The position numbers were made by a program, and so were the translations under genes. 33,848 nt of DNA from an uncultured Clostridia bacterium. Its GTDB lineage: Bacteria > Bacillota > Clostridia > Lachnospirales > Lachnospiraceae. The notes below the pieces were generated by a model, which was not told the DNA's origin, ran no database searches, and saw only the letters and a list, made by a program, of their open reading frames with translations. The stretch spans positions 1 to 33,848 of the forward strand of contig CAMAKT010000005.1 in the NCBI GenBank assembly GCA_945836135.1, given 5' to 3'. Shown here piece by piece: positions 7,950 through 16,795 of the stretch (positions within the stretch are counted from its first letter, which is position 1; every line of letters begins with the position of its first letter).

Positions 7950-9356
7950 TTATTCATTCATAATATCAAGCATAAGCTTCATGCAGGCCTTCCTCTCGGC
8001 TTCATCACTGCACTGGCCAAGTGCCACATGAACATATTTTCTTATTTCTTCAAGATTATTAAAGAACACCGGCAGACTGCTCAAAATGCCGGCCATAACT
8101 CCACGGTTAAATACGCGGTCATGCTCCTTGAAAAACTGTGTCAGTTCTTCAGTCAGCTCGTCGCATTTACGGTTAATATATGCTTCATCTGCTGAAACTG
8201 CCTCTGCCTTCTCCGTCTCAAGCTTCATAAAGCTGCTTCCTGAACATAGAAGTTCCATCTTAAAAAGTCTCTCATATGTATCTTTCATTCCCAGCTTCTG
8301 AACCTTATCCATGTATGAATTGTGGACATCGTCGAGGGCATAGCTTTCACCGGATAGCTGCATTGACAGCTTTTCCTGAACTCCCTCAATGGCAGAAAAA
8401 CTATCAAAGTTCTCCTCTGCCGGAAGCATCCTGTCCTCAACAGCATCAACAGCCTCAGTAATAATCTTCAGGCAATGCTCCTTATCGGCACTGTCAACAA
8501 GTGCATCATTGACAGACAGAAGCACAGTATATGCATTGTTGACCGCATCCATCAAAAGTACATAAATATCCGTTACGGACACTACATACTCACTCGCCTC
8601 CGCAAGAGCCTGTACAGCCTTGTCATACTCCTCCTCAGTCATATCCGTGTAGGAAAAGCTCTCAAGCTCTCTTATGCTGTCCGCCAGCTCCTCAAATGCA
8701 GTGCCAAACTGTTCCGGCGTATATAACATGGATACTGAGCGAAGCATATAGATAAAATCCTCCACTGAATTAACATCCGCACCCTTATATATGGTGAAGG
8801 CTTCATGCAATAGCTCAAAAAATTTGTTTTTCGACAAACGCATTGGAAGCTGTCCCACAACCTGACCAATCTTCATATTGACCACAGTGTTGTCCTTGTC
8901 CGATGAAATATAATTAATTATATCCTTCTCAAACTTATCATCATAATAATCCGGATTAACATCACATTCCTTATAATTATATTCAATTCGGTTCAATACA
9001 TACTCATAAATGGAGAAACGATCAGCATAAGCTGTCAGCACATCCATTCGAGCAATAAGCTCCTCGCGCAGCGCATCAATCTCTGTTAAGGCACAATCCA
9101 CGTTCTCACGCGACGGTGCTCCCTGCATAATTCCTTTCCTTAATATCTGGACAAGCCTATCTGCATAACTTTCAACAAGCCTGTTATAGCCGCCATCTTC
9201 ACCGTACACCTCAGAAAATGTATACAGATTGAGTGCAAGCTCAACATATCCTATTCTACCGTAAAGTGAATTCAGTCCTGCGGCATATCGGGACAGATTG
9301 CTCTCCACATTCTTACCCTTTGCAAGCTCTGCCGCAATATTACTAAGTTCTGCCAT
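7950..9356 (-). CDS. Hypothetical all-helical cytoplasmic protein, 468 residues
   Basis: I do not recognise a domain. The protein has no signal peptide or membrane helix, is acidic, and appears almost entirely alpha-helical with many heptad-like stretches (for example about 85-125, 230-300 and 400-460). That suggests a helical scaffold or tetratricopeptide-like solenoid, although no clear repeat is visible. The ATG begins three bases after the lysA stop, so its ribosome binding site lies within the end of lysA and translation is likely coupled. The next gene downstream is the 128-residue unknown. No enzymatic motif was seen. Confidence 0.85.
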   Translation of the reverse strand: MAELSNIAAELAKGKNVESNLSRYAAGLNSLYGRIGYVELALNLYTFSEVYGEDGGYNRLVESYADRLVQILRKGIMQGAPSRENVDCALTEIDALREELIARMDVLTAYADRFSIYEYVLNRIEYNYKECDVNPDYYDDKFEKDIINYISSDKDNTVVNMKIGQVVGQLPMRLSKNKFFELLHEAFTIYKGADVNSVEDFIYMLRSVSMLYTPEQFGTAFEELADSIRELESFSYTDMTEEEYDKAVQALAEASEYVVSVTDIYVLLMDAVNNAYTVLLSVNDALVDSADKEHCLKIITEAVDAVEDRMLPAEENFDSFSAIEGVQEKLSMQLSGESYALDDVHNSYMDKVQKLGMKDTYERLFKMELLCSGSSFMKLETEKAEAVSADEAYINRKCDELTEELTQFFKEHDRVFNRGVMAGILSSLPVFFNNLEEIRKYVHVALGQCSDEAERKACMKLMLDIMNE

Positions 9357-9359
9357 AAT

Positions 9360-10634
9360 CTATTCCTCATCTAATACTTTATCAAAAATATGAAAACAAT
9401 CAAAGGTTGCAAAATAATCCTTAGGTGTCTCAGCGCGTCTGATAAGCTTAACCGAGCCATCCTCGCATAAAAGCAGTTCTGCCGAGCGAAGCTTGCCATT
9501 ATAATTGTAACCCATGGAGAAGCCGTGTGCTCCGGTATCATGTATAACAAGAAAATCACCCATATCAATCTTTGGAAGCATACGGTCAATTGCGAACTTA
9601 TCATTATTCTCACACAATGAACCGGTAACATCATACTTATGGTCGCAAGGTTCATTCTCCTTACCCATAACTGTAATATGGTGATATGCACCATACATGG
9701 CAGGGCGCATCAGATTGGCAGCACATGCGTCACATCCGATGTACTCCTTATATGTGTGCTTCTCATGGATAGCCTTGGTCACAAGATGCCCGTAAGGAGC
9801 CATCATGAATCTTCCAAGTTCCGTGTAGATTGCCACATCGCCCATACCCGCAGGCACCAATACTTCCTCATATACCTTTCTTACACCTTCGCCTATTGCC
9901 ATAATATCATTTGGTTCCTGGTCAGGTCTATAAGGTATTCCGATACCTCCCGAAAGGTTAATGAACTTAATATCGCAGCCTGTCTTTTCCTCCACCTCAA
10001 CTGCAAGCTCAAACAAAATCTTAGCAAGTGTCGGGTAGTATTCATTAGTAACGGTATTGCTGGCAAGGAAAGCATGAATTCCGAATTGCTTTGCTCCCTT
10101 CTGCTTAAGAATCTTAAAACCTTCAATAAGCTGCTCCTTGGTAAAGCCGTACTTGGCATCTCCCGGATTGTCCATTATGGAATTGGCAATCTGGAAGTAT
10201 CCGCCCGGATTAAAGCGGCAGGATATGGTCTCAGGAATGCCGCAGATATCATCCAGAAACTGTATATGAGTAAAATCATCAAGGTTAATTGTAGCGTTAA
10301 TCTTATGGGCATATTCAAACTCTTCCGCCGGGGTTGCGTTTGAAGAGAACATAATATGACTGCCGTCAAAATCAAGGGCTTTGGCAAACATAAGTTCAGT
10401 AAGTGAGGAGCAGTCAACACCACAGTCATATTCCTTCAAAATATTAGCAAGGAATGGATTTGGAGTTGCTTTCACGGCAAAGTATTCCCTGAAGCCCTTA
10501 TTCCATGAAAAAGCTTCCCTAAGTCTCTTTACGTTATCACGTATTCCCTTCTCATCATAGATGTGATAAGGGGTTGGATACATCTTGTCAATTTCCTTAA
10601 GCTTTTCTAGTGTTACAAACGGTTTCTTTTCCAT
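9360..10634 (-). CDS. lysA: Diaminopimelate decarboxylase
   Basis: This PLP enzyme converts meso-diaminopimelate to lysine, the last step of lysine synthesis. The fold-type III barrel is visible: the PLP lysine in YFAVKATPNP (K55 from the chosen start), the SGGIGIPY glycine-rich phosphate loop, and TELGRFM. The C-terminal barrel carries GSLCENNDKFA, whose Cys-Glu is the catalytic pair donated across the dimer. The start at 10634 is preferred to an ATG two codons earlier because AGGAG lies 7 bases before the former but only 1 base before the latter. It follows fur by about 62 bases with no evident terminator, and is coupled to the 468-residue gene. Orthologues in this family are usually annotated lysA; a related amino-acid decarboxylase is a small possibility. 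Confidence 0.92.
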   Translation of the reverse strand: MEKKPFVTLEKLKEIDKMYPTPYHIYDEKGIRDNVKRLREAFSWNKGFREYFAVKATPNPFLANILKEYDCGVDCSSLTELMFAKALDFDGSHIMFSSNATPAEEFEYAHKINATINLDDFTHIQFLDDICGIPETISCRFNPGGYFQIANSIMDNPGDAKYGFTKEQLIEGFKILKQKGAKQFGIHAFLASNTVTNEYYPTLAKILFELAVEVEEKTGCDIKFINLSGGIGIPYRPDQEPNDIMAIGEGVRKVYEEVLVPAGMGDVAIYTELGRFMMAPYGHLVTKAIHEKHTYKEYIGCDACAANLMRPAMYGAYHHITVMGKENEPCDHKYDVTGSLCENNDKFAIDRMLPKIDMGDFLVIHDTGAHGFSMGYNYNGKLRSAELLLCEDGSVKLIRRAETPKDYFATFDCFHIFDKVLDEE

Positions 10635-10696
10635 TTTCATTCTCCTCTTTCTCCGGTTATGTAATTATTAATCATGTAATCTATGCCGGCTCATAA

Positions 10697-11119
10697 TCAC
10701 TTACTTTTCTGGCAGTCCTCGCAAATGCCATACAGCACTGTTCTGGAATTATCTATGCAAAAATGATGATGTTCGTATACATGCTCCTCAATCTGCTGCA
10801 GAAAATCACAGCTCACATGAAACAGTCTTCCGCATTTTACACATTTAAGGTGGAAATGACTCTGACACTTTGTATCATTGCCTTGAAACTGATAGCAGGC
10901 CCCCACACCTTCCTCAATGTAATATTTTCGCAGAAATCCCTCGTCAGCAAGTTTCTCCATATAACGATATATGGTAGTGCGTCCCACCTTATTGCCTTCG
11001 CTCTTAAGATGCTCAGTGACTTCATCAATTGTCACATGCCCATCCCGGCACTTCTTAAGGTAATCCAATATAATTTCTCTCTGCTTTGTGCGATATACGC
11101 TTTTCTCATTATTTTCCAT
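10697..11119 (-). CDS. Fur-family transcriptional regulator (Zur/PerR/Fur type not resolved)
   Basis: The 140-residue protein has a winged helix (about 8-75; RTTIYRYMEKLADEGFLRK is the recognition region) and a metal-binding dimerisation half. C93-x2-C96 and C133-x2-C136 form the structural zinc site. H88/H90 and the HHH run at 117-119 are candidate regulatory metal ligands. The ATG at 11119 is chosen because GGAG lies 7 bases upstream; a TTG start six codons earlier lacks a site. It is transcribed divergently from the gene at 11237 with overlapping promoters, where autoregulation would be natural. The CxxC-containing L28 in this window would fit a zinc-regulated theme but does not prove Zur function. 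Confidence 0.9.
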   Translation of the reverse strand: MENNEKSVYRTKQREIILDYLKKCRDGHVTIDEVTEHLKSEGNKVGRTTIYRYMEKLADEGFLRKYYIEEGVGACYQFQGNDTKCQSHFHLKCVKCGRLFHVSCDFLQQIEEHVYEHHHFCIDNSRTVLYGICEDCQKSK

Positions 11120-11148
11120 TTTGTTTCTCCAAAACAATACATATTTCC

Positions 11149-11200
11149 ATTATAACTACTCTTTATTCCTGTTGCAAGTAAATTTATGTTGTGTTACAAT
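11149..11200. promoter_or_regulatory. Divergent promoters sharing one palindromic -35 box
   Basis: TTGCAA at 11172-11177 is its own reverse complement. Plus strand: 17-base spacer, then TACAAT at 11195-11200, reading the gene at 11237. Minus strand: 17-base spacer, then TATAAT (complement of 11149-11154), reading fur. Both have ideal geometry, so polymerase should not occupy both at once. Seen directly; use in the cell is inferred. Confidence 0.65.
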
Positions 11201-11236
11201 CCAGTTAATGCAAATAACACCAAAGGAGTACATATC

Positions 11237-11632
11237 ATGCCGGGAATTCTCGCCCTATTATTAGTAATTATTGTCGTATTTTTAATATTTTTCTCAGAGA
11301 GTATGCAGAAAAAGAAAATGGCTGAACAGTTGCACACTGTAATCGGAAATCAAAAGGTTCTGTACGGCAGCATGGCAAATCTGGCTTTCGGAACAGGCTT
11401 TGTCCGCGGATATTTTGCACTTACGGAACGCTATATCTACTTTATAGAAAGTAAAAAAGACGGCACTATTAAGGTTTTATTACAGCTCAAGTATGAAGAA
11501 GTGCAGAATTACAAGCTTCATTTTGTTCTATTTATTGAAGGTCCGGATCACAGCGTATATGAAATCAAGGCAACCAGTATTACCACCGCATATAACATTC
11601 TTTCCAATCAGCTAAAGAAGAATAATGCATAA
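11237..11632 (+). CDS. Single-helix membrane protein with a small cytoplasmic beta-rich (PH/GRAM-like) domain
   Basis: The 131-residue product starts with one membrane helix (about 3-22, LALLLVIIVVFLIFF), then a short basic KKK stretch and a compact domain of about 95 residues. That domain alternates strands (YGSMANLAFGTGFVRGYFALT, RYIYFIES, IKVLLQLKYEEVQNYKL, SVYEIKA) and ends in an amphipathic helix. This looks like a bacterial PH or GRAM-type fold, but I cannot assign a named family. The ATG at 11237 is used because AAAGGAG lies just before it; an earlier in-frame start lacks one. It has its own promoter and terminator and is divergent from fur. A metal-related role is possible from context only. 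Confidence 0.8.
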   Translation: MPGILALLLVIIVVFLIFFSESMQKKKMAEQLHTVIGNQKVLYGSMANLAFGTGFVRGYFALTERYIYFIESKKDGTIKVLLQLKYEEVQNYKLHFVLFIEGPDHSVYEIKATSITTAYNILSNQLKKNNA

Positions 11633-11641
11633 GATACAAGC

Positions 11642-11669
11642 AAATAACCCCCGGATTCGGGGGTTATTT
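11642..11669. terminator. Strong bidirectional terminator
   Basis: A perfect 12-base stem (11642-11653 with 11658-11669) has a GC-rich core CCCCCG and a GATT loop; the stem itself ends in ATTT on both strands. It lies between the convergent plus-strand gene ending at 11632 and pncC ending at 11697, and probably serves both. Confidence 0.85.
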
Positions 11670-11696
11670 AATGTAATTTATTTGGCTTAGCTTTCA

Positions 11697-12167
11697 TTAC
11701 TGTCCAAGTATTTTCAATGCAAGTTCCAAGGCCGCAACTACTGCCTGTTCCCGCACGCTTTGACGATCCCCCTCAAAGACATGGCGTTCAACCACAATTT
11801 CTCCGTCAAAATAACAGCCTATATAGCACAGACCTACGGGATAATCAGGTGTTCCTCCGTCGGGACCGGCAATGCCAGTAACCGACAGCGCCACATCGGC
11901 TCCGGCTGCTTTAGCTGCTCCCTCCGCCATCTCATAAGCAACCTGTTCACTGTATACGGTGTATTTTTCTAATGTCTCATTTTTAACCCCCAGTTGTCTT
12001 ATCTTCGCATCCTCCGAATAGGTGACATAGCCTGTATCAAACACGTCTGAAACGCCTGCCACATTGACAAGTGTGGAGGCAATCATCCCTCCCGTACAGG
12101 ATTCTGCCGTAGTAATGCGCAGTTCCCTCTCAAATAATATTCTGACTAAATCTTCTTCAAGTGCCAT
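11697..12167 (-). CDS. pncC: Nicotinamide-nucleotide amidohydrolase (CinA C-terminal domain)
   Basis: The 156-residue protein is a stand-alone CinA C-terminal domain, which deamidates nicotinamide mononucleotide to nicotinic acid mononucleotide for NAD salvage. Family motifs present: TTAESCTGGMIAS (about 19-31, with the active-site Ser/Thr region), GYVTYSEDAK, and SVTGIAGPDGGTPDYPVGLCYIG (about 95-117). The N-terminal MoaB-like domain of full CinA is absent, so this is the short PncC form. It follows pgsA by about 40 bases, the order usual in Firmicutes (rimO/ymfM, pgsA, cinA). It is the last gene of this minus-strand operon, before a strong terminator. Confidence 0.94.
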   Translation of the reverse strand: MALEEDLVRILFERELRITTAESCTGGMIASTLVNVAGVSDVFDTGYVTYSEDAKIRQLGVKNETLEKYTVYSEQVAYEMAEGAAKAAGADVALSVTGIAGPDGGTPDYPVGLCYIGCYFDGEIVVERHVFEGDRQSVREQAVVAALELALKILGQ

Positions 12168-12209
12168 ACTGCATCCTTCCGCTTATGTTTGTTATAAAGT
12201 ATTTTTATC

Positions 12210-12746
12210 TTAATTATCCTTAAGCACATCCTTGTTCTGAACAAGGTATACGATAAGTGAATACACCGTAAGTACCAGTGCAGCGTAGATAAATGCCTGT
12301 TCCACATAACGCATAAAATCAAATGGCAGTCTGGCAATCAGCAGGCAGCACATAATCATCTGCACCGTGGTCTTAATCTTGCCCGACATTCCTGCGGCAA
12401 TGACAATATTGCGCTGTGCCGCTATTAATCTGAAGCCGCTTATAATAAATTCCCTTGCAATAATTATAATTACAATCCATGCAGGCATAAGCCCCATCTC
12501 AATAAATGCGATCATTGCAGAGCATACCAGAAGCTTATCAGCCAATGGATCCATGAATTTGCCGAAATTAGTCACAAGGTTATATTTTCTGGCTATCTTG
12601 CCATCTAAAAGGTCTGTAAGACTTGCTATAACGAATATCGCCAATGCAACATATCTGCTTGCCGGGAAGAAATTCGTCATAAGAAAAAACAGAAAAAAAG
12701 GTATCATAATTACTCTTGCTATTGTAAGTTTGTTTGGTAAATTCAT
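12210..12746 (-). CDS. pgsA: CDP-diacylglycerol-glycerol-3-phosphate 3-phosphatidyltransferase
   Basis: This membrane enzyme makes phosphatidylglycerol phosphate, the committed step to phosphatidylglycerol and cardiolipin. The 178-residue protein has about five membrane helices and the full CDP-alcohol phosphatidyltransferase signature: D45, D48-G49, A52-R53, G62, D66 and D70. The start MNLPNKLTIARV is typical of PgsA. Its ATG overlaps the rimO stop by four bases (ATGA type), so the two are coupled. The cls gene sits upstream in the same operon, placing two steps of cardiolipin synthesis together. Confidence 0.96.
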   Translation of the reverse strand: MNLPNKLTIARVIMIPFFLFFLMTNFFPASRYVALAIFVIASLTDLLDGKIARKYNLVTNFGKFMDPLADKLLVCSAMIAFIEMGLMPAWIVIIIIAREFIISGFRLIAAQRNIVIAAGMSGKIKTTVQMIMCCLLIARLPFDFMRYVEQAFIYAALVLTVYSLIVYLVQNKDVLKDN

Positions 12747-13999
12747 TGTACCAGCTCTCCTATCAAATCATATTCTAATGCTCCCGTAACCTTCACTCGG
12801 CAGAAGTCACCGGACATAAGTTCCTCATCCGTGTTGATAAATATATACCCGTCCACATTCGGTGCATCCATGTACGTTCTGCCCACATAGGCATTCTCAT
12901 CGGCCACCTTTCCCTCTATCATCACAGTGACAATTCTGCCAATCTGAGCCTGTGACAAATCTGAAGAAACATCCTGCTGAAGTTCCATGAGTCTGTCACG
13001 CCGTTCCTCCTTAACCTCTTCCGGTATCTGGTTCTCCATATCGGCAGCAGCAGTCCCCTCCTCCGGTGAGTAGGTGAACACCCCAAGTCTGGTAAATTCC
13101 ATCTCGTCGATGAATTCCATAAGTTCCTCGTGATCTCTTTCCGTCTCTCCCGGAAAGCCTGCAATGAGAGTTGTTCTAAGGGCAATATCGGGTATCTCTT
13201 TTCGAATCGCAGCAATTCTTTCCTTAAGTTCCTTGCAGGTTGTCTTGCGATTCATGCGCTTAAGCACATTGTCAGAGGCGTGCTGAATAGGTATGTCCAG
13301 ATAATGGCATATCTTTGGTTCTTCTTTAATCACCTCTATAAGCTCATCGTAAATCTCCTCCGGATAGCAGTACATAAGTCGAATCCAGCGTAGCTGTGGT
13401 ATACGGCATAATCTTCTTAACAGTTCATGCAGCATCTTCCTGCCATATAGATCAACACCATACAGTGTAGTCTCCTGTGCCACAAGAATCAGCTCCTTGA
13501 CACCTCCATCGGCAAGTGCCTGTGCCTCCGAAACCAAATCCTCCATCGTAAAGCTTCTGTAATGTCCTCGCAGCTTCGGTATAATACAGTAGGTGCAGTA
13601 CTTGTCACAGCCTTCTGCAATCTTAAGATGCGCATAGTGACCTCCCGTAGTCACTATTCTCTTAGCCTTAGCCACCTCCGGCTTATAATCTGACATGCCG
13701 AAAATCAGGTCAACCTCCGGCAGTTCTGCCTTAATCTCTTCTTTATAGCGCTGTGCGAGACACCCGGTAACAATAAGCTTCTTACACTTTCCTGTCTCTT
13801 TAAGCTTACCCATCTCAATAATGGTATTGATGCTTTCCTCCTTTGCATCACTTATAAATGCACAGGTATTAATTATAATAATGTCTGCCTCATACTCATC
13901 ATCCGTAAGCTCATAGTGCTCCTCATTAAGCATCCATAGCATTTTCTCCGAATCCACAAGATTCTTATCGCAGCCCAATGACACATAAAATACTTTCAC
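12743..13999 (-). CDS. rimO: Ribosomal protein S12 methylthiotransferase
   Basis: RimO adds a methylthio group to an aspartate of ribosomal protein S12. The 418-residue protein has the N-terminal MTTase domain with cluster ligands C10, C46 and C80. The radical-SAM domain carries C131-x3-C135-x2-C138 (EGCDKYCTYC). A C-terminal TRAM domain covers about 355-418. The opening VFYVSLGCDKNLVDSE distinguishes RimO from MiaB. It is somewhat shorter than many RimO proteins but lacks nothing obvious. It starts 11 bases after cls and overlaps pgsA by four bases. Confidence 0.96.
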   Translation of the reverse strand: MKVFYVSLGCDKNLVDSEKMLWMLNEEHYELTDDEYEADIIIINTCAFISDAKEESINTIIEMGKLKETGKCKKLIVTGCLAQRYKEEIKAELPEVDLIFGMSDYKPEVAKAKRIVTTGGHYAHLKIAEGCDKYCTYCIIPKLRGHYRSFTMEDLVSEAQALADGGVKELILVAQETTLYGVDLYGRKMLHELLRRLCRIPQLRWIRLMYCYPEEIYDELIEVIKEEPKICHYLDIPIQHASDNVLKRMNRKTTCKELKERIAAIRKEIPDIALRTTLIAGFPGETERDHEELMEFIDEMEFTRLGVFTYSPEEGTAAADMENQIPEEVKEERRDRLMELQQDVSSDLSQAQIGRIVTVMIEGKVADENAYVGRTYMDAPNVDGYIFINTDEELMSGDFCRVKVTGALEYDLIGELVQ

Positions 14000-14010
14000 T
14001 TAATTTCTCC

Positions 14011-15543
14011 TTACATTAACGGTGCAAACAACCGAAGTATAGCTTTAAAATACTCAAAAATAACCGAACGCTTCTTAGGCTTATCCTCTTTGATAACCTC
14101 TGCACTTTTCTCAAAAGTCTCATAGAAATCCTTTTTAAGCTCTGCAAGCGCTGTCGAATTATACATAAAGGTTCCGCATTCAAAATGCAGATACAGGCTG
14201 CGGTAGTCCATATTGATTGTGCCAACCACGCCAACCTCGTCATCGCAGACATAGCATTTGGCATGGATAAATCCCGGAGAATAATGGTATATTCTGACTC
14301 CCGCCTCTAACAACTGCGGATAATACGACTTCGTCAGCATATAAATTATCTTCTTGTCCGGTATCCCTGGTGTCACAATACGAACATCAACACCGCTCTT
14401 TGCCGTAAGACACAGTACTTCCATCATCTCATTGTCAATGATAAGATACGGCGTGTATATGTACACATATTTCTTAGCATGCCTGATGATATTAAGGTAT
14501 ACATTCTCACCTACGCACTCATGGTCAAGAGGCGTATCTGAAAATGGGATAACCACCGCCTCATTATTAACAGCATGATACTCCGGTATTTCAAAATAAC
14601 TGTCATATTCTTTGTCCGTGTCCTCAATAGCATTCCACATCTGCAAAAACATAACCACATGGTTGCGCACGGCATCACCACGTAGCATTACAGCAGTGTC
14701 CTTCCAATGACCATAAGGATTGATAATGTTAAAATACTCATCGCACATATTAAAGCCGCCATTGAAGCTTACCCTGCCGTCAACCACCGTTATCTTACGA
14801 TGATCACGATTATTCATGAAAATATAGAAAATAGGCACTAACGGATTAAAAGCGCGGATTTTGATTCCTTTGGACTGAAGGCGCTTCACAAACTTATTGT
14901 TGAAATAGCCAAGGCTTCCGAAGTCATCATAAATAATGCGCACTTCAACGCCTTCTTTTACCTTGCGCTCCAATATCTCTTCTATCTTCTTAAAGGCTTC
15001 GCCGTCCTCAAAGGCAAAATACTCCATAAAAATGTAGTGCTCTGCTCCCTCAAGCTCCCTAAGTATTGCCTCATATGCTTTATCTGTTTCCGGATAATAT
15101 GTAATATCCGTATTCTTGTATGCTCCATACCCGCTGTGCTCGGACAGATAGTAGCATTGGGATTTCACATCCTTATTATTGTCAAGCTCATTAATAATCT
15201 GCTCATCCTGCGCCTTGTACACATCAAAACGTGCATTTATCGCGGAGAATTTACGGTTAAGCTTTCTGGGAACTCTTGACTGGCCCACAAAAGCATATAA
15301 GAATACACCAAATACCGGGAAAGTAAGTGTAACAACCGCCCATACAAGCTTATAAGCAGGGTTATCACGGTTCAATACAATTCCAAGAACCATAATAATT
15401 CCGATTACCTTGGCTGCTATCGTCAGCTCTATATAATAATTATTCAATCGGTACACTATAGAGAATAACCATAAAAACTGAAACAGTATACTGATTCCGA
15501 CAACTACCGCACGTCCGAATAAAATATTAAGAAATCTTTTCAC
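14011..15543 (-). CDS. cls: Cardiolipin synthase (phospholipase D type)
   Basis: The enzyme joins two phosphatidylglycerols to cardiolipin at the membrane. The 510-residue protein has two N-terminal membrane helices (about 10-32 and 40-85 region), then two phospholipase-D domains with complete HKD motifs: H248-K250-D255 and H427-K429-D434. GHWKDTAVMLRGDAV and YIYTPYLIID are family marks. The start is GTG at 15543 with a GAGG site six bases before it. It lies 22 bases after fliB and 11 before rimO, so it is part of the fliB-cls-rimO-pgsA-pncC run. Confidence 0.95.
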   Translation of the reverse strand: MKRFLNILFGRAVVVGISILFQFLWLFSIVYRLNNYYIELTIAAKVIGIIMVLGIVLNRDNPAYKLVWAVVTLTFPVFGVFLYAFVGQSRVPRKLNRKFSAINARFDVYKAQDEQIINELDNNKDVKSQCYYLSEHSGYGAYKNTDITYYPETDKAYEAILRELEGAEHYIFMEYFAFEDGEAFKKIEEILERKVKEGVEVRIIYDDFGSLGYFNNKFVKRLQSKGIKIRAFNPLVPIFYIFMNNRDHRKITVVDGRVSFNGGFNMCDEYFNIINPYGHWKDTAVMLRGDAVRNHVVMFLQMWNAIEDTDKEYDSYFEIPEYHAVNNEAVVIPFSDTPLDHECVGENVYLNIIRHAKKYVYIYTPYLIIDNEMMEVLCLTAKSGVDVRIVTPGIPDKKIIYMLTKSYYPQLLEAGVRIYHYSPGFIHAKCYVCDDEVGVVGTINMDYRSLYLHFECGTFMYNSTALAELKKDFYETFEKSAEVIKEDKPKKRSVIFEYFKAILRLFAPLM

Positions 15544-15565
15544 ACTACGCCTCGATTCTGCGCTC

Positions 15566-16711
15566 TTATGCGCCTAAATTGCTTCCGAGCAGAATTCCCA
15601 TAATACTCTTGCAGGAGAAAGCCTTTTTTTTATGGAATTGTGTATACAGTTCCTCTAAGTTCTCCTCTGAATGTTCCGTCTCCTTGGAATAAATTCTCAT
15701 TATGGTAATCTGGTCAACAAACGAAAAATCATTATTTTTATCATACCAAGCCATTCCTGATAGTTCCTGCATAATAAGAGCTGCACAGGCAAGCTGAGCT
15801 TTTTCAAAAAGTCTGTCGTCAAATACAGCACGAAGAAAATAGCGATAAATATAATAAACCAGGAGATGCTCGTACTCGTAATCGCGTTTGTGTATCAGTA
15901 TAGCAGAATTTTCTGCATTTGGCATCCCCTTTTTTATATATTCTTCTGCGTCAGAAAGCATCACCGGCCATTCATTCTTGATGTGCTCCAGGGACTTATA
16001 TGTGTCAAGCCACTCAAGAAGGCTTATATCCGCTTTCCTATATTTTGAATATTTATTAATAAGCTTATTGAGTCTGCTCCTGATAAATGTTTCGTCCTTA
16101 TAATCGGATATAATCCCGGAAAGTCCGGAACTCTTTATCTTCTTTTGAAGTGCAGCTGCAAAATCAAGGAAAAGAACTGCTCTGTGGTTAATCTGCAAAT
16201 CCCGGTTCTGACATATATTGTATGCTGTTTCTCTTGCAGCGCACAGATTATAATACAGCCCGGCGTCTATATCATTGTACCCGCTAATCTTCTCATCGTT
16301 CTCGTACATTTCAAACTTTATAGGCTGTGTTCGTTTCATTATAAGTTCTGCTGCAATCGGACAGGAAAGAGATATTCCTATCTCTCTGGTATTTCCAAAT
16401 TCCGTGATATGCCGCGGGAAATTGGTACAGGTCTCACACAGCTTATCTTTGCCTAGCTCGGAATAGATATCACACAGATTTCTATCATTTAAAAATGGGC
16501 ATCTTGCATTATCCTGAAGGATAAATCTGTCCTCAACGGGATAATCCACAAGCATGCTTCTAAGTCTGTCCCCAAATGTGCCTTCTACGCTCTTATAATA
16601 TGCACTTGACTTTTTATCAACATCTACTTCCCATCCGGCACAACAGGTGTCAATGCATTCTCCTCCGATACACTCAAAATCTTTGTAATATTCAGGTATT
16701 CTGATTTTCAT
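15566..16711 (-). CDS. fliB: FliB-type flagellin lysine-N-methylase
   Basis: FliB-family enzymes methylate surface lysines of flagellin. The 381-residue protein begins with the diagnostic Cys cluster FECIGGECIDTCCAGW (C14, C19, C23, C24). A second cluster follows (ARCPFLNDRNLCDIY, then LCETCTNFPRH), consistent with a metal or Fe-S site. The rest is helical and poorly conserved. The ATG at 16711 has AAGGAG just upstream; an in-frame start five codons earlier does not. It is the first gene of the cls-rimO-pgsA run and lies directly downstream of the FliD-like gene, separated by a terminator. The natural target (flagellin or another secreted protein) cannot be read from sequence. Confidence 0.9.
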   Translation of the reverse strand: MKIRIPEYYKDFECIGGECIDTCCAGWEVDVDKKSSAYYKSVEGTFGDRLRSMLVDYPVEDRFILQDNARCPFLNDRNLCDIYSELGKDKLCETCTNFPRHITEFGNTREIGISLSCPIAAELIMKRTQPIKFEMYENDEKISGYNDIDAGLYYNLCAARETAYNICQNRDLQINHRAVLFLDFAAALQKKIKSSGLSGIISDYKDETFIRSRLNKLINKYSKYRKADISLLEWLDTYKSLEHIKNEWPVMLSDAEEYIKKGMPNAENSAILIHKRDYEYEHLLVYYIYRYFLRAVFDDRLFEKAQLACAALIMQELSGMAWYDKNNDFSFVDQITIMRIYSKETEHSEENLEELYTQFHKKKAFSCKSIMGILLGSNLGA

Positions 16712-16744
16712 GGTAACTCCTTGCAAATACTATATATACATAAA

Positions 16745-16779
16745 AAGAACACCAAAATGAAAGCCATTCTGGTGCTCTT
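16745..16779 (-). terminator. Terminator of the FliD-like gene
   Basis: On the minus strand a 15-base stem (two G-U pairs) with a 5-base loop is followed by TTTATGTATATA. It lies 17 bases after the FliD-like stop and separates that gene from fliB. Confidence 0.75.
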
Positions 16780-16795
16780 ATTGATTCTAAAACTA

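Noticed and set aside
9639-10343. A 234-codon open frame on the plus strand
   Set aside because: It is entirely opposite lysA, lacks a ribosome binding site and has no recognisable domain.
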